Shown here: piece by piece, positions 9,454 through 21,996 of the stretch
Layout: every line of letters begins with the position of its first letter
How positions within the stretch are numbered: position 1 is the first letter of the stretch
DNA from: Coffea arabica
Taxonomy: Eukaryota; Streptophyta; Magnoliopsida; Gentianales; Rubiaceae
Length of the DNA: 64,000 nucleotides
Direction: 5' to 3'
NCBI RefSeq assembly: GCF_036785885.1
Contig: NC_092324.1
Location: forward strand, 33,593,001 to 33,657,000
The notes under the pieces: model-generated
What the model saw: only the letters and a program-made list of their open reading frames with translations
The model's database searches: none
What the model was told of the DNA's origin: nothing
Made by a program: the position numbers and the translations under genes

Positions 9454-12195
9454 TTTTTTTTGTTTTTGGTTGAATTTTTGTTACATGCATTAGCACGTTT
9501 TCATAGAACATACTCTATACTTGCTTGTCACACCTGAATTTCTGTAGCACATCATTTTGTGTGAAAGAGGGGCAGGAACGGTTCCTGGCAATTCACGGCC
9601 AAGATTTGGCCAAAAAAATTGTACGGTCTAGATTTCATCTAATATATCGATTCTAATAACATGTGTGGAACCCGCAAAATTTTGTTCTAAAGTTAGACGT
9701 TATTGAAAGTAAGTCACACCATATGCAAACAAAGTTACGCCGTGTGCAAAATATACATAACTACTAGGAATGGTTGCAACACCTACAATCGTTCCTATCC
9801 CTGTTCCATTGCAACCGTTCCTGCCCCTGGTCCATTTTGTGTTTTGTGGGATGTATGTCAATAAAATTGCCATCAGTTTTAACATTCTCAATGAACCGAG
9901 CAAAATTATTGTTTTATCATCATTTTTTAAAAAAAATTAAATGTATCTCTGTTTTAGCTTGTATCTCTGTTTTAGCTTGCATTTTAAGCTGACATGTTGT
10001 TCCAAGCTTTAGCTCTGCATATAATCAAAATTAGTATCATGTGAATATATTCATGCTTTCACTCTGGCAGAATTTGGCTAGTGTTCTTTTCAACATTTCA
10101 TTTTAGTTTTAGAAGGATCCTTGCCTTCATTCTCGAGTTTATTCTAAGAAGAATCCTTCATTTCATGCTTTAAATCGAATTATTGACTCATGTCATTTCT
10201 ATCTAATTAGATGCGTATAAGGTTATGAAACAGAAATGAAGAAATAACTTATTCCAACCTAAACATTTTCTGTACTTTCATTGATGCCTGCATTCCTATT
10301 AGGAGTTAATTAATTGTACACAAAAGAAGATAAGTAGCAACCAGGTGACTCAAGTCCGATTGTCATATCATGTCAAACTTAGGATGCCAAAAAATCGAAT
10401 CCTTCTCATTTTACTACGTGAAATTGTTTTAAGAACTTAGTAAGTCACGCGTAATGAGCAATAAAACCATATTTGACCCCTAAACCAGTCCATAATGAGT
10501 AAGTCAAAAACTATTCTTCTGTATTCTTCAACAGGTCAAACACGATCATCTTCTGTATTCTTCTCATTTTACCTATTTATAACCCATTTATTTTAACTTT
10601 TTGTAAACTCATTTAAATTCACTTTTGCAAACTAAGTTATCAATTTGTACCGCTCTTTGTACCCATCATTAGCTTTAAATATTTACTTATAATGTTCAAT
10701 AAGCCTAATTATCAATTTTTTTCCATTTATACTCTATGTCACAAAATTACCTATTATTTAATAATTGAATAATAAAAATATAAAAATTTGAACTAAGTAC
10801 TATAAAAATTAATATAAAAACTTAATCCAAAAATTTTGAACCCCTAACATTTTTTTATATATAAATTTAAAATTTCATTTTAGAAAGATAAGAAAATAGG
10901 CTAAAATTTATTATAAATTGGTAATGCTGAAATATGAGCAAGTTAACAAACTAAGAGAAAATAAAATAATAAGATAAAATCAACAAATAATAATAATAAT
11001 AATAAAACAAAAGTAGTTAACACCATGACAAAATGAAAATTTTGAAAAAAAAATTGGTAGGGGAAAAGAAGAGACTTGGGGGGAAGAGAATTCTAAATGG
11101 GTTAATTGGGTTTTATGGGTTACCCAATAATACCCATTTATTAAATGGGTATTATTGGTAACCCATTTATACCCATATATAAAAATTTAAGATACTCATA
11201 CTCATCTATTTATGGACGGGTATGGATAAATTTAATTAAGTGGGTATTATTGGTAACCCATTTATACCCATAAATAAAAATTTAAGATACTCATACCCAT
11301 CTATTCATGGACGGATAATTTAATTAAGTGGGTTGATTTGCCAGCTCTAATGATGACAAACAATGATGTTGCTTGGTACTCCATAATACATTACATTGAA
11401 GTATCTATCTATCATATTGGGGCATCTGCTCTGTAGGAGCATTTATTAGTGTTTCTTCCAAATTAGCATTTGTTAGATCTATCTATTTTGAGAATATGGT
11501 TAATAAATGCAACTCCTCTTGCATGATTTTTAATCACCTTTTATTTTCCTTTTTCATGCATAAGCATGAGTCTAAATGCACCCAAGAAATTCTCGAAGAT
11601 GTGATGGCTAAATTGGGAAGAATCGTAGCAATTGAAGAAAAAAACCAAGTCGGTATTGATTCTCGAGTTCAGAAAGTAATGCATTGCTGAATTTGATGGG
11701 GTACACTTTCTGGGGATTTGGGGAATGAGTGGAGTAGGTAAAACAACCATAGCAAGGGCTGTTTTTGACCGAATATCCATACATTTTGAAGGTGCCATCT
11801 TTCTCCATGAAGTTAGAGAACAATCAAAAAGTCTGGAAAATTTGCAAGAGAAGATTCTTTCAAAAATTCTTTGCTTAAAAGATTTGAGAACCAGCAGTGT
11901 TTCTGAAGGTTCAAATATGATTCAGAGATGACTGTGCTGTAGAAAAGTCCTTATTGTTCTTGATGACGTTGACCACCTAGACCAATTAGATGCTTTAGTT
12001 GGAAAGCATCAGTGGTTCGGTGATGGTAGTAGAATCATCATAACCACAAAAAATAAGCATTTGCTTGTCACACGTGAAGTAGATAGAATTTACAAGGTGG
12101 ACGTGTTGAATGAATACGAAGCCATTCAGCTGTTTAGTTGGCACCCTTTTAAGGAGGACTATCCTGCAAAAGATTATGAGGAGCTTTCGATTGGA

Positions 12196-13027
12196 TAATG
12201 CGATATCCACCACTAACTCCGTCACTGCCGTCAATCCGGCTCCACTCCCCTCATTCCAATAAGACAGCGTGGGAGGTAGAAGCAGCAAGAAAAGCCCGCC
12301 TTAGGCGCAGAGGCTTTTCTGCTTTTGTTGTATCATGTATGGGTTATTAATTAGGACTCTATTTCCAACTTAGTTAACTAACAGTTCGGTTAAGCTAGAG
12401 TTGAAGGGTGCATGAAAATTTTAATTTCTGTCCTTCTAACAGCCCTAATGATATCTACGGATCCAGCAAACTAGCACTACTTGATTAATATTCTTGTATC
12501 CCATTTTACTAGTACTACTTATTATGGTCAAATTTGTACCTGGTTTACCGCATTTGATCTTTGATCACCCAACAAATAACTCTTTTTGTCCCTTAATTCC
12601 GTCCAAGATGTAAATCTCAAAACCCGGACAAATGTTCACCAAACGTTCTTTGGGCGGCGGACCAAATTTCGCAAACAAATGTGCAAGTTAGCATTGTTTG
12701 GAAAGTCATTTTTTATTCAAAATTTTTTTATATTTTTTGCGAACACAGTTTTTAATCACTGTTTCGTCTCAGATACTATATCATATTGCTATAATATATT
12801 TTTTTACAAAAATTTCAGAAAATTACAATTCAAAGAGGACCTTAATTCGGGAAAATTCCAACCGAAAACTACCAGATTAGCTACACTTATTTAAGAGCTG
12901 GTTGATGGTGCTGGAGAATTCGTGCTGATGACTGATGACTGAAACACGTAAGTCACTCGCGCAAGGGAGGGGGCATTTGTTGAAAGAGAAGCAAAAGCAA
13001 ATCAAATGTGTGCGATCGCCGATGTGT

Positions 13028-13060
<33 letters not shown>

Positions 13061-13452
13061 GAACATTAAAAAGAAAGAGCCATGAGAAAATGAGATTTTG
13101 TAAGAAAAATGGAAAAAAGAAATATGAGTGTTTGTTTTATATAAATAAGTTATAAAAAAAATTAATAAGATGTGATAGTGCAACGATTATTATATTGGTC
13201 TTCTATTACAAAGGTCATGAGTTCGAATCTTGAAAGCTATATTTTGCAAAACGTAAATAAAAAAAAAAAAGAAGAGGAAACTCGAAAACCGGAAAAAACC
13301 TGTTCAATTCGGTTTCGACGGTTTCACGATTGGACCGGTTTTTGACCGATTTTCTAGCATGATCAACCCTAACATAGAACTGGACCGATGCCATGGCCGG
13401 TTTGTGGTTCAATCGGTCGAACCGGCCGGTCCGGTCCGGTTTTCAAAACATT
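12196..13452. mobile_element. Composite insertion in the NB-ARC exon of TNL-b, unit A
   Basis: The TNL reading is interrupted after GAGGAGCTTTCGATTG and resumes at CCCTTAGCTCTAAAAG, with loss of a few codons. The insertion holds a short open stretch at its left edge, an (AG)n run (about 13028-13059) and a right end rich in CCGGTCCGGTTTT-type repeats ending near TTTTCAAAACATTG, a motif common in plant MITE-like repeats. I could not define inverted termini or a target duplication, so family and exact borders are open. Confidence 0.45.
13028..13059. repeat. (AG)n microsatellite
   Basis: About 15 AG units inside the insertion that breaks TNL-b of unit A. Confidence 0.9.
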
Positions 13453-15420
13453 GCCCTTAGCTCTAAAAGTTTTAGGTAGCTTTCTGTGTGGCAGAGGCTA
13501 AATGGAGAAGTGAAATTATGGAAAAGCTCAAAGTAAGTTTTAATGGACTCAAAGAAGTTGAAAAAGAAATTTTCTTGGATATTGCATGTTTCTTTAAAGG
13601 GAAGAAGAAAGACCACATCAGAAGAGTACTTAATAGTTTCAATTTCTATCCTGATATAGGCATAAAGGCTCTCATCGACAAATCTCTGGTAACTGTTTCT
13701 GGAGGAAGGATTCTGATGCATTGTCTAATACAAGATATGGGTTGGCATATTGTTCACTAAAAGGCTCCAGAAGAGCCAGGAAAACACAGCAGGCTATGGG
13801 CAGCATAGGAAATTTGTGACGCTTTGGCTAGAAACAAGGTAAGTGATCTCATTCCACCTAGAAAAATATTTCAATTATATTTCTCGAATATGTTGTTTAT
13901 GCAATCTCTCCTTTTCTTCTCCTGCTAACCTGTTTCCTGGCCGGCGGCAGAAAATGTTGGACTTGTCTACCCCAAAAGACGTTGTAATTAAGAATGAAGC
14001 CTTTGAAAAGACGAAGAAACTAAGGCTAATCAAAATCAATAATGCTTCTATTTCTCACTGCCCAAATTGCATACCGAATGAGATACAGTGGCTTAACTGG
14101 CATGGATACCCTTCAAAATCCCTTCCAGAGAGTTTCCAACCTGAAAAACTTGTAGGACTCAAGCTACAATATAGCCACGTCATACAATTACGGAAGGGGA
14201 TAAAGGTACCATCTTAAACTTGTATTTATTGTTGTTTCCTAATGAATCTTGCTTGAACCCATATGATGTCTTTTCTTTTTCCCTTTTTCCTGTCATTTCT
14301 TCATTTTGCCAAAAACCTTTTGACAGTTGCTGGACAAATTAAAATACATCAACCTTAGCCATTCCCAAGAGTTAATAAGGACCCCAGATTTCATAGGGAT
14401 ACCTAATCTTGAGAGATTGATCCTCGAAGATTGTTGAAGTCTTACTGAGATACATCCTGCTCTTGGGTATCTAAAAAGGCTCCAACTATTCAATCCGAGG
14501 AACTGCACAAATCTTGGGAGCCTTCCAAAACAAATTATCTTAGAAAGTCTCGAAGTGATGATTCTCTCAGGATGTTCAAAAGTTGGGAAATTTTCAGAAA
14601 TCTTGCGTACTATGGATCACTTAAAAGCGGTGTATTTGGAAGCTACTGCAATAAAAGAACTACCACCATCAATTGAGCACCTTACAAGCCTTGTTTTGTT
14701 GAATCTAAGCTATTGTAAAAGTCTCACAAGTCTGCCAAGTAGCCTTTGCAGATTGAAATGTCTTAAAGCTCTTATTCTTTCTGGCTCCTCAAAACTTGAC
14801 AAGTTACCAGAAGAGCTAGGACATGTACTAAGCTTAGAAGAGCTTTATGTTGATGAAACTGCCATCTCCAAGCCACCATCCTCTGTCGCACTTATGAAAA
14901 ACCTAAAAACTTTATCTTTCAGAGGATGTAAAGCAATGGCATCTCGTACATGGAGAGCATTCTCATCTTCTTGGTTGCTAGGTCAAAAAATTCAAGATTC
15001 AATGGTCTTGGTTCTTCCATCTGTTTCAGGATTAAATTGCCTGGCAAAACTAGGTCTTAGTGATTGCAATCTGTTAGATGGAGGATTCCCTTGCAATTTG
15101 GGGAGCTTATGCTCCCTGATAGAATTAAATCTTGGCTAAAACAACTTTATCAGTATCTGTGCCGCAAGTATCAAGAGCCTCAGCCTCAGTCGCCTTCAAA
15201 TCCTTGAATTAGTTGGATGCAAGAGACTTGAGATACTTCCACAGCTTCCACCGAGTATAGGAGAGTGTATGCAGATAATTGTACATCATTGCAGAGTACA
15301 ACTGATTTATTGACAAAGTATGGGAAGTTACACAGGGCTTCATTTAGTAGTTGTTTCCGGATTCTTCAGGACAAACAAACTTCTAGCATGATATGTGCAA
15401 CTTGGCATCATCTACTAAAG

Positions 15421-15690
15421 GTTATTGAATTGTTAAGTACTAAATCTGACACATTTAAATGTATAGGTTATTGAATTGTTAAGTACTAAATCTAACACAT
15501 TTAAATGTACATGACACTTAATGATAAATGAATAGGTCACTTATTTTTAAGAACAAGTTTTGTCTCGAAAATTTAGTACCACTTAATTAATTCAAATGTT
15601 CAATTTTTAGTTATCAAATACGTCTGAACATGTTAAGATTTGAGCCCATTAACTTTAAGTGCTAAATTGAGTTATCAAACAAGACCTTTG
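15421..15690. mobile_element. MITE at the LRR exon end of TNL-b, unit A
   Basis: AT-rich element beginning with a duplicated GGTTATTGAATTGTTAAG block (two copies about 46 bp apart) and ending near GTTATCAAACAAGACC. The same element sits at the same junction in unit B (about 43384-43610). It therefore inserted, and the C-JID exon was lost, before the unit duplicated. It looks hAT-like by its ends; no target duplication was defined. Confidence 0.5.
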
Positions 15691-18196
15691 TGCATATTGT
15701 GATGGGCAAAAATAAATGCACTAAAGTAGCATTCATGAGAAAAGTCTTAAATAATATTAGCTGTTTTAAATAGAGCTTTCAAAATGGATGACTTGGAGGG
15801 GTTTGAACGGGTTATAATTGGATAATGAATATAATTAAGTCAATCCATTTATACCCATTACGTCTTTTTTCAGTTTTGTACGGTAAGCGAGAGTGCTAAG
15901 CATATAGATCATGAATGGGAGGTCTTACTGCAGGTAGCAATTATGCAGAGGCAATATAGTAGATGCAAGTACTCCAACAGTTTGCATAAGAGAGCAAAAA
16001 TTTTTGTCTTCCCTCTAAATAGCAACAAAGTAGTTGCCCCCAATTTGATATCTTAAATCAAAATTCTCTGCGGAATTGCTCATTAGTAGAGGAACCATTA
16101 TATTGGACACTAATTCTTCGATGCACTACATATAAGAATAAACTTTCCTTCTTTCCCGATTTTCAACATATTCAGACGGCACACAAGAAAGAAATTGCAA
16201 CAACACTATTTTTGTGAGAGACAAAAGAATAAGCTATTAGTTAACCACCACCATAACCTCATGAAATAATGGATCATAGCTATTAGTCTTAGCATTAGAC
16301 TCCATTTTTTCTTTTTATCTTCACCCAAATTCTGTCTAATACTAACCCATACTCAAAACACCAGAGCAAGTGAAAGAGAAGTCATGGAAATATAAAGTCA
16401 CAGCAGTAATATGCAACAACTACTGAGCAGAGAAGAGAAAGACAAAACCCAAAGTTCTTTTTCCTATTGTTTATGCTAAAAGGCAAGCCAAGCAATATTC
16501 CTAACGAGATCTACATTATATCATGTGGATAAACTTTTTCAGTCTACATTACTTCAAATGGTCCATGAATAAAGATATAGATGAGAAAACTAAGATAATG
16601 CTAAAGATATTTTTACAAGCAATCCATTCAATACAAAGCAAAATTCACTGGAAAAAGATGATCACACACCTGAAACAAGAGATGCTTACTTTGCTTTTTG
16701 CTGACATTTCCAACATTTGAGCATCAAAACCCACAAAAAAAAAAAACAAATATTGTTAAAAGATGATTCTGAAAAAGAATGGCAAACTGAGAGGAAAAAA
16801 GCAAATACTTACCAAAAAGACTTATCATAGAGATAAGCCTTCCTTTTCCTTTTTGCAGGGAAGCTAGGAAGCCATAGAAAGAGGTAGGATAGGGGAAGGA
16901 GGAGACAACTACTTTCTCATTCTTATTTAAAACAAAAAAAAAAAGAAAGAAAATAAACATACAAAAGCTGCCATCAAGTCCCATCATTTTTCTCTAGTCT
17001 AATAAAATCATTCTTTTGTAAATGAATCAAGTGGTAGAGAAATTTGCAAGTATAATTGTCCGCTTGGCACTGACACACAACTATAATCTAATTTGAAGGT
17101 TAAGATGTATTCACAGGCAAATGATCAAGCAGAAAGCAAGCAACTTTTGCAAAAATTAATGGGTGACCTTAAAACAGAGATACTTGAACTACGTTTCCTT
17201 TTCAGTTGATTCTCCAACCCTATAAAGCCATGTAGACAAACAAGAAATAGCTATCTTTGTTAGAGAATGGTTCTGCATAAGGAAAAGGAATAGAAAAAGT
17301 AAAAAATTTGAAAACTAAATTCTTAACAAAGTAGCTGAAAATAGAGAGAAAGCCTCTACTTGTGTTTTGTTTTTCTAGAGAAACCAGACAACAGGGTGGG
17401 AGGAATCTATATGTTTCCTCCCTGGATCTCTTATCCTTAAAATTATTCATTAAGGGGAAAAATTCATTAAGAAATGATGATCAACTCCAATCTTCATCCC
17501 CAAATCACATTCGCAATAATTAATAAATAAAATAGCAAGCAAGAATTTCACATACGTTCCAAGTTTAAACCCAACCCAAAATCACTTAGTTGGCAGAAAA
17601 CAAAATAATAACTAGAAAAAATGGCCTTATTGACATCTGGATGCCTTAGAACACTGGAGACCACCACTGAAAGTTGCAGTTAATACTAAGAAACATCACC
17701 AATAGTTTATCATAAAAAGTAGAGAAAACTATAGACACCTGAGGCTAAGAAATTAAAATTTTGAATCTCCTCTAATACATAATACCAAAGTTCTAGCACA
17801 TTAATGATCCAGAGCAAGAAAAACTAACCTCCAGGGAAATTCCTTTCTTAAAGCTTTTCTCCTTCGGTAAGAAGCTCTGTATCTATGTTTCTCCTCTTTT
17901 GTTTGGTCATATGTGAACCTCTATTTTACAGATATACTGGACAAAATGAAAAAAAGAAAAGATGGTAAGAATTTCTCAACAAACAGGAGGAAAGGAAGAG
18001 TGAAAGAACTGCTCATCAAATCAAATCCTGCAAACCAAAATTTTCAATGATGGGTTTTCTGCAAAAATCTGATGGTTACAACTCCAATAAGTCAAACGGC
18101 CAAACATTTTTTTGGGTAAAAAAATCCCTGAGTTTTGGGTAATACCTAATCTCTGTACAATTATGTGGGTTTCATCCCCGCAAGTACAATCACTAA
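15691..18196. other. Spacer, no gene recognised (unit A)
   Basis: AT-rich sequence that matches unit B at about 44200-47042 almost base for base. Both strands are full of stops and short frames without known domains. An intron-rich gene with very short exons cannot be excluded, but nothing supports one. The unit B copy carries a SINE and a MITE that are absent here, so this copy gives both empty sites (near 15975 and 17945). Confidence 0.5.
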
Positions 18197-20713
18197 GGCC
18201 CTATTTGGTTCTAGGAAACCAGTGAGGAAAGTAAAGTGAGCAAATGGAAGGTAAATTCCTTGTGAAAACCTAATCCTTTCTCTTGTTTGGGAAACAAAAT
18301 AAAGTAGTAGGGAAATGGCAAAAAATTGCACAGAAATTCTTTTCTTTGAATCATGGATTTTGTGAAAGAAATGGGATTGGAAAACATGAAAAGAAAAGAA
18401 AATTCATCTTAAATCAATCATAATCAATTTTGTTGAACCTGCACTTGGATGAACGATGATTCTCACTCTTAAACTTGCCTAACAATTGTATCGTACTTTA
18501 ATTTACTTTAAGTAAAGTGGACAACCATGGTTAAGTTCTAAATGGTGGACAACATTGAGAATTCATTTGATTCTATAAACAATTCTATTGTGACTAAGCT
18601 AGTAAGAGAATTGTATTGTTACAAAACTAAGTTCAAAAGCAAGCTTGAATCCCCAAAACTCCATAAAATTGAAACGAGTAATGTATTCATAAAACTGAAA
18701 AACAACCAATATTTTAATCCAAAGAATTCAAAAGAAATAAAAAAAATTGTAAAATTCACCTAAAAAAATCGCTCTCTTTATTCCCAAAAAAAGGCCTAAT
18801 AATCTAAAATTACATCAAAATCCACTACCTCATATATTTATGGTAAAATATCAACCGAATAATGGTCTATTTGCTTTTTGGAGAAACAAAAGAATGAAAA
18901 GTAAACTTTGTAGTTGCAACTACTGCATATAAGGCAGTTTATATGAAGTATTTCAAAGTTAAAAGGTTGAAAAAAGATAAAGGGTACAACTTTTCTATGC
19001 ATAATAGTAATGCTTTTCATTACTGAGTCATTTGCTATTGCAGATCTATAACCATATCCTAGTCTGAAGCAGCAACGCCACAAAAGACATTTTATTAATA
19101 CATTGGCTGCTCAATTATGCCTCTAACATTTAAACAGATACATTTTGTCATTATGGCATAGGAGTACACTTCAGAGCCTCTATCTGCGACTAGTATATCT
19201 TCTTAGCACATTCGATTATCTTAGGACAGAAGATTCTACTAAGGGAAAAGAACCATGTCTTCCATTATGATTCTGTCACATACCTATCTTCTTGGAACAT
19301 TGCTTCACTTTCAATTTTTTGCACATGCTCTAGAAACTCATCATTGGCATTTGATCAACAATAGCATGTACAACCACATTTTAACAAAGAAATCTCATTT
19401 TGCAGTAACATTGCTGAATTTTTGTTGAAACTCAAATACCTTACACTAGCCATGTCGAAATTACATAAAATGAGATTGAGTCAAGGCAAATTCAGGAGTC
19501 CACTGGACAGAATTCAACCATGAATATCTTATAGAAATCCAACCTGCAATACCCTTATAAACAATAAATAATTGTCAGTTTGGTTATTTAACATCACAAA
19601 TATCTTAACTTTATTGATGTCATGAGTTAGTTAGAGGTTTCACGAATTTCACATACCATTCCTTGTAGATTACACAATATGATGACATGTCACATATGGT
19701 TGGTTCCTATTTCTGGGCTAAACTGATGAAGTTCAGTTCTTTTCTGTATCTTAGTGATAATGACAAATATTTTCCTAAGGTCAAACTGCTAATTTAATAA
19801 TATTCTAAAAGGATTCTGATCATCCTGGTTTTACTTCTGATGGCCATGTATTATTAAGAATCTCTAACTTGCCTGCAAGGTTGTGATTCAGAAAATTCAA
19901 AGAATATATCAATTAAATGTTGGTAAGATCAAGATTAGCTGTGACTTTAGTGCTTATTTGTAGGTAACTTAAGTTAGTTTGAACAGATACAGAACAAGTT
20001 AAAATTCATCTCTTGATACAACCAATGCATGTATCATTTAATAGACATAAAAATTTATGCAGACTCATAGACAAATTCCTAATGCCATGAATCAGGAATA
20101 CTATACATGCCAACCTACATTACGGGTATTGCCACGGAAATCATCATCGTCGAACGGTTTGAGGGATTGAATAGTTTGGAATGGTACTAACATAGTCTAC
20201 TCACAACACCAATGCGAAAAAATAAAAATCAGTTAACCTTAATACAAATATATAATAGGTACAAAATCTCCTGAATGAACAGAAAAACCAGTTTCTATGT
20301 GAATCAAAACAGAAGAAAAGCAACAGAATTAAAAGAAAAAAGGGCTCAAAGTCTCCAAGGGGCAAACCTATGGCAAAATAGAGAAATTCGAGGTGATTTT
20401 GCACTTTCCCAGAGCCTTTCATCACCCTTGCTCTAAAATTGGCAACGACGACTGCCGGAAGCCATGTCGGAGAAGATTTAATTTGACCCGATTTCTCTTA
20501 TAGCCCAGTTTGGATCTACATTTTGTCCGGTCCTTTGATATTTTTACCCAAATAAAGTCTGTTACGTTGATCCGGTTTTCAGTGATTTCTTCCATTTCCT
20601 CATATTTTAGTAAGGAAATGTGTTGTAATTGAGTGAAGATGAACAACAATTTCCCCGCTACTTTCCCGAAATTGCTTTCCTTTGTGGTTCCTTTTGAAGA
20701 ACCAAACAGGGCC
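18197..20713. mobile_element. PIF/Harbinger-type element, unit A (non-autonomous)
   Basis: Ends are GGCCCTATTTGGTTCT and AGAACCAAACAGGGCC, flanked by TAA on both sides (18194-18196 and 20714-20716). The terminal motif and 3-bp TAA duplication fit PIF/Harbinger. The ends stay partly inverted for about 60 bp (AGGAAAG-type blocks). No transposase is recognisable in the 2.5-kb interior. The orthologous copy in unit B spans 47043-56708 with further insertions, so this element was already in the ancestral unit. Confidence 0.75.
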
Positions 20714-20716
20714 TAA

Positions 20717-21090
20717 GTAAAGCAAGAATTCTATAGTCGAAATGGGAAGCAAATTTCTCGGATTGTCAGCCAAAAATGAGGAAGACCTCTCTGTCTCTTT
20801 TGATTTCTTTTGTTTTCTTTTGATAATAAAATAGAATAATTTTATTAACCATGAGATCAAATTATTCGCACCAAGTGCAGAACTAATAAAAAGATTGAGA
20901 AAAGTTTTTCCTTCTACAAGAATCTAAAAAATTAATAGCATACTAAACAAGGTTATGAGCAGAAACATTAAACAATTTAAGAATTCATGAAACTTTCCAA
21001 CACATGAAATCTTGACATAAGATAATGGCATTTTCAATCAACAAACCACGTGATGAATCATCAGATGAATTTTGTGCAATTTAGAAACAC
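20717..21090. other. Spacer, nothing recognised
   Basis: AT-rich and non-coding. It matches unit B near 56712-56820 and then diverges where unit B received a LINE. Confidence 0.5.
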
Positions 21091-21260
21091 ATTTAGTTAT
21101 AGTTATAATCCAAAAAGATCCTTCGGTCCTAAATTAACCAAAGATCCAAGCATTTAGTTATAGTTATAATTTAAAAAGATCCTTCGGTCCGAAATTAACC
21201 AAAGATCCAAGCATTTAGTTATAGTTATAATTTAAAAAGATCCTTCGGTCTCGAATAATT
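21091..21260. repeat. 61-bp tandem repeat
   Basis: Copies start at 21091, 21152 and 21213 with ATTTAGTTATAGTTATAAT and continue through AAAGATCCTTCGGTC; the third diverges at its end. Unit B has a two-copy version with a 75-bp period at about 57920 and 57995. Plain tandem duplication with no palindromic repeat structure. Confidence 0.85.
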
Positions 21261-21319
21261 GATCCTAAGTTCACCGAAATCCAAGAACAAAAAATGTGAC
21301 ACACAAACTCCATCCGCAC

Positions 21320-21560
21320 TAAAACAATTCAGCCATCAAAACAAAATTTCTCTCATGAGCAGGAACTATTTAATCACTTTGATTGTAAATTGGAGGTTCG
21401 AACCATATCTGTAATGAAAAAAATTTGAAAGAGATATCAGAATACCTTTTTAGTTTAGTCGAATCTGTATAGCTGTTAATTTTTTATACATGCTCTTTAG
21501 ACTTCCCTCCTAGTAATAAGATAGATTATGTCACGGTAACGTTATCGTTGCGACAGGAAA
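21320..21560 (+). mobile_element. Possible tRNA-derived SINE relic
   Basis: Contains a perfect B-box, GGTTCGAACC (near 21393), and ends in an A-rich run after GTTATCGTTGCGACAGG. A matching copy lies at about 58130-58360 in unit B. The A-box is weak and no duplication was found, so this is tentative. Confidence 0.3.
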
Positions 21561-21829
21561 AAAAAAGAGAGTAAGGAATTGTTTGGACCTTTTTTTAACG
21601 CTTAGGGGCTAAATACAAACCTAGCAGTGCTAAAGACAAAAATACCTCTCAACAATTACTTACTATTTGGAACAAGAGTGCAAACCTGAAGGACTTAATT
21701 GACAATATGTACATTTTTAGCATAGCTCCTCCCTTCTCCTTTTGACGTGGCGCAATGTGAGTTAAGAGGGTTGTATTTTTATCTATTTGGTAGTTATTGG
21801 GACACACTTCTAAGAAAAGTTTCTCATGA

Positions 21830-21996
21830 GTTTGTTTGGATTGAGCATTATTTACCCAATTTTATTTGTTTACATCATTATTACAATTTCCAATACACCT
21901 TTTTATCTTTCCAATTACCTTTTTATCTCACATACATCACATCACAAAAAGTGCTACAGTAAAAATATCCCAAATAATCTCAAATAACTTACATTA
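21830..21996. mobile_element. 167-bp MITE, unit A only
   Basis: Flanked by an 8-bp duplication TCTCATGA (21822-21829 and 21997-22004). Unit B near 58595 has the unfilled version, going directly from TTTCTAATTATCTCATGG. The 8-bp duplication suggests hAT, but the ends are only weakly inverted. Non-coding. Confidence 0.6.

Larger units (their letters stand above)
8553..11564 (+). other. Intron 1 of TNL-b unit A and its insertions
   Basis: Non-coding. It matches intron 1 of the intact TNL (29173-31226) in blocks, with additions: a (TA)n run at about 8864-8902, a tRNA-derived SINE relic at about 9103-9212, a MITE at about 9316-9453 and an AT-rich segment at about 10515-11343. That last segment holds two roughly 95-bp repeats built around GGGTATTATTGGTAACCCAT (from about 11147 and 11242). 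No gene is seen. Confidence 0.6.
8007..15420 (+). pseudogene. TNL-b, unit A: broken TNL
   Basis: Collinear with TNL-a of unit B. The TIR exon remnant (8007-8552) still shows WTYHAFLCFRGEDVRKSF-like sequence but changes frame. Intron 1 is about 3.0 kb and holds insertions. The NB-ARC exon (from about 11565) keeps GMSGVGKTTIA and a kinase-2 VLIVLDDVDHL, has an in-frame stop after the RNBS-A region, and is cut at about 12195 by a 1.26-kb insertion, resuming at 13453-13838. Its MHD position reads MHC, as in the intact paralogue. Exon 3 (13951-14205) has lost its first codons, and the LRR exon (14327-15420) contains stops. The C-JID exon is absent; a MITE sits at the exon 4 end in both units, so that loss predates the duplication. 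Confidence 0.85.

Noticed and set aside
13205-13245. GAGTTCGAATC as part of a tRNA gene
   Set aside because: It is only a B-box-like motif; no cloverleaf could be traced, and the same is true at 21393 and 58184.
16523-17450. Short open frames in the spacer as genes (also at 44943-45418)
   Set aside because: They are low-complexity, have no domain, and lie in AT-rich sequence with no shared splice pattern.
18542-18763. Lys/Asn-rich frame conserved in both Harbinger copies (also 48274-48495) as a gene
   Set aside because: It is AT-driven, lacks a domain, and its conservation is no higher than that of the surrounding non-coding sequence.
21091-21260. Regularly spaced 61-bp repeats as a CRISPR-like array
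   Set aside because: The units are contiguous without unique spacers, in a plant genome.
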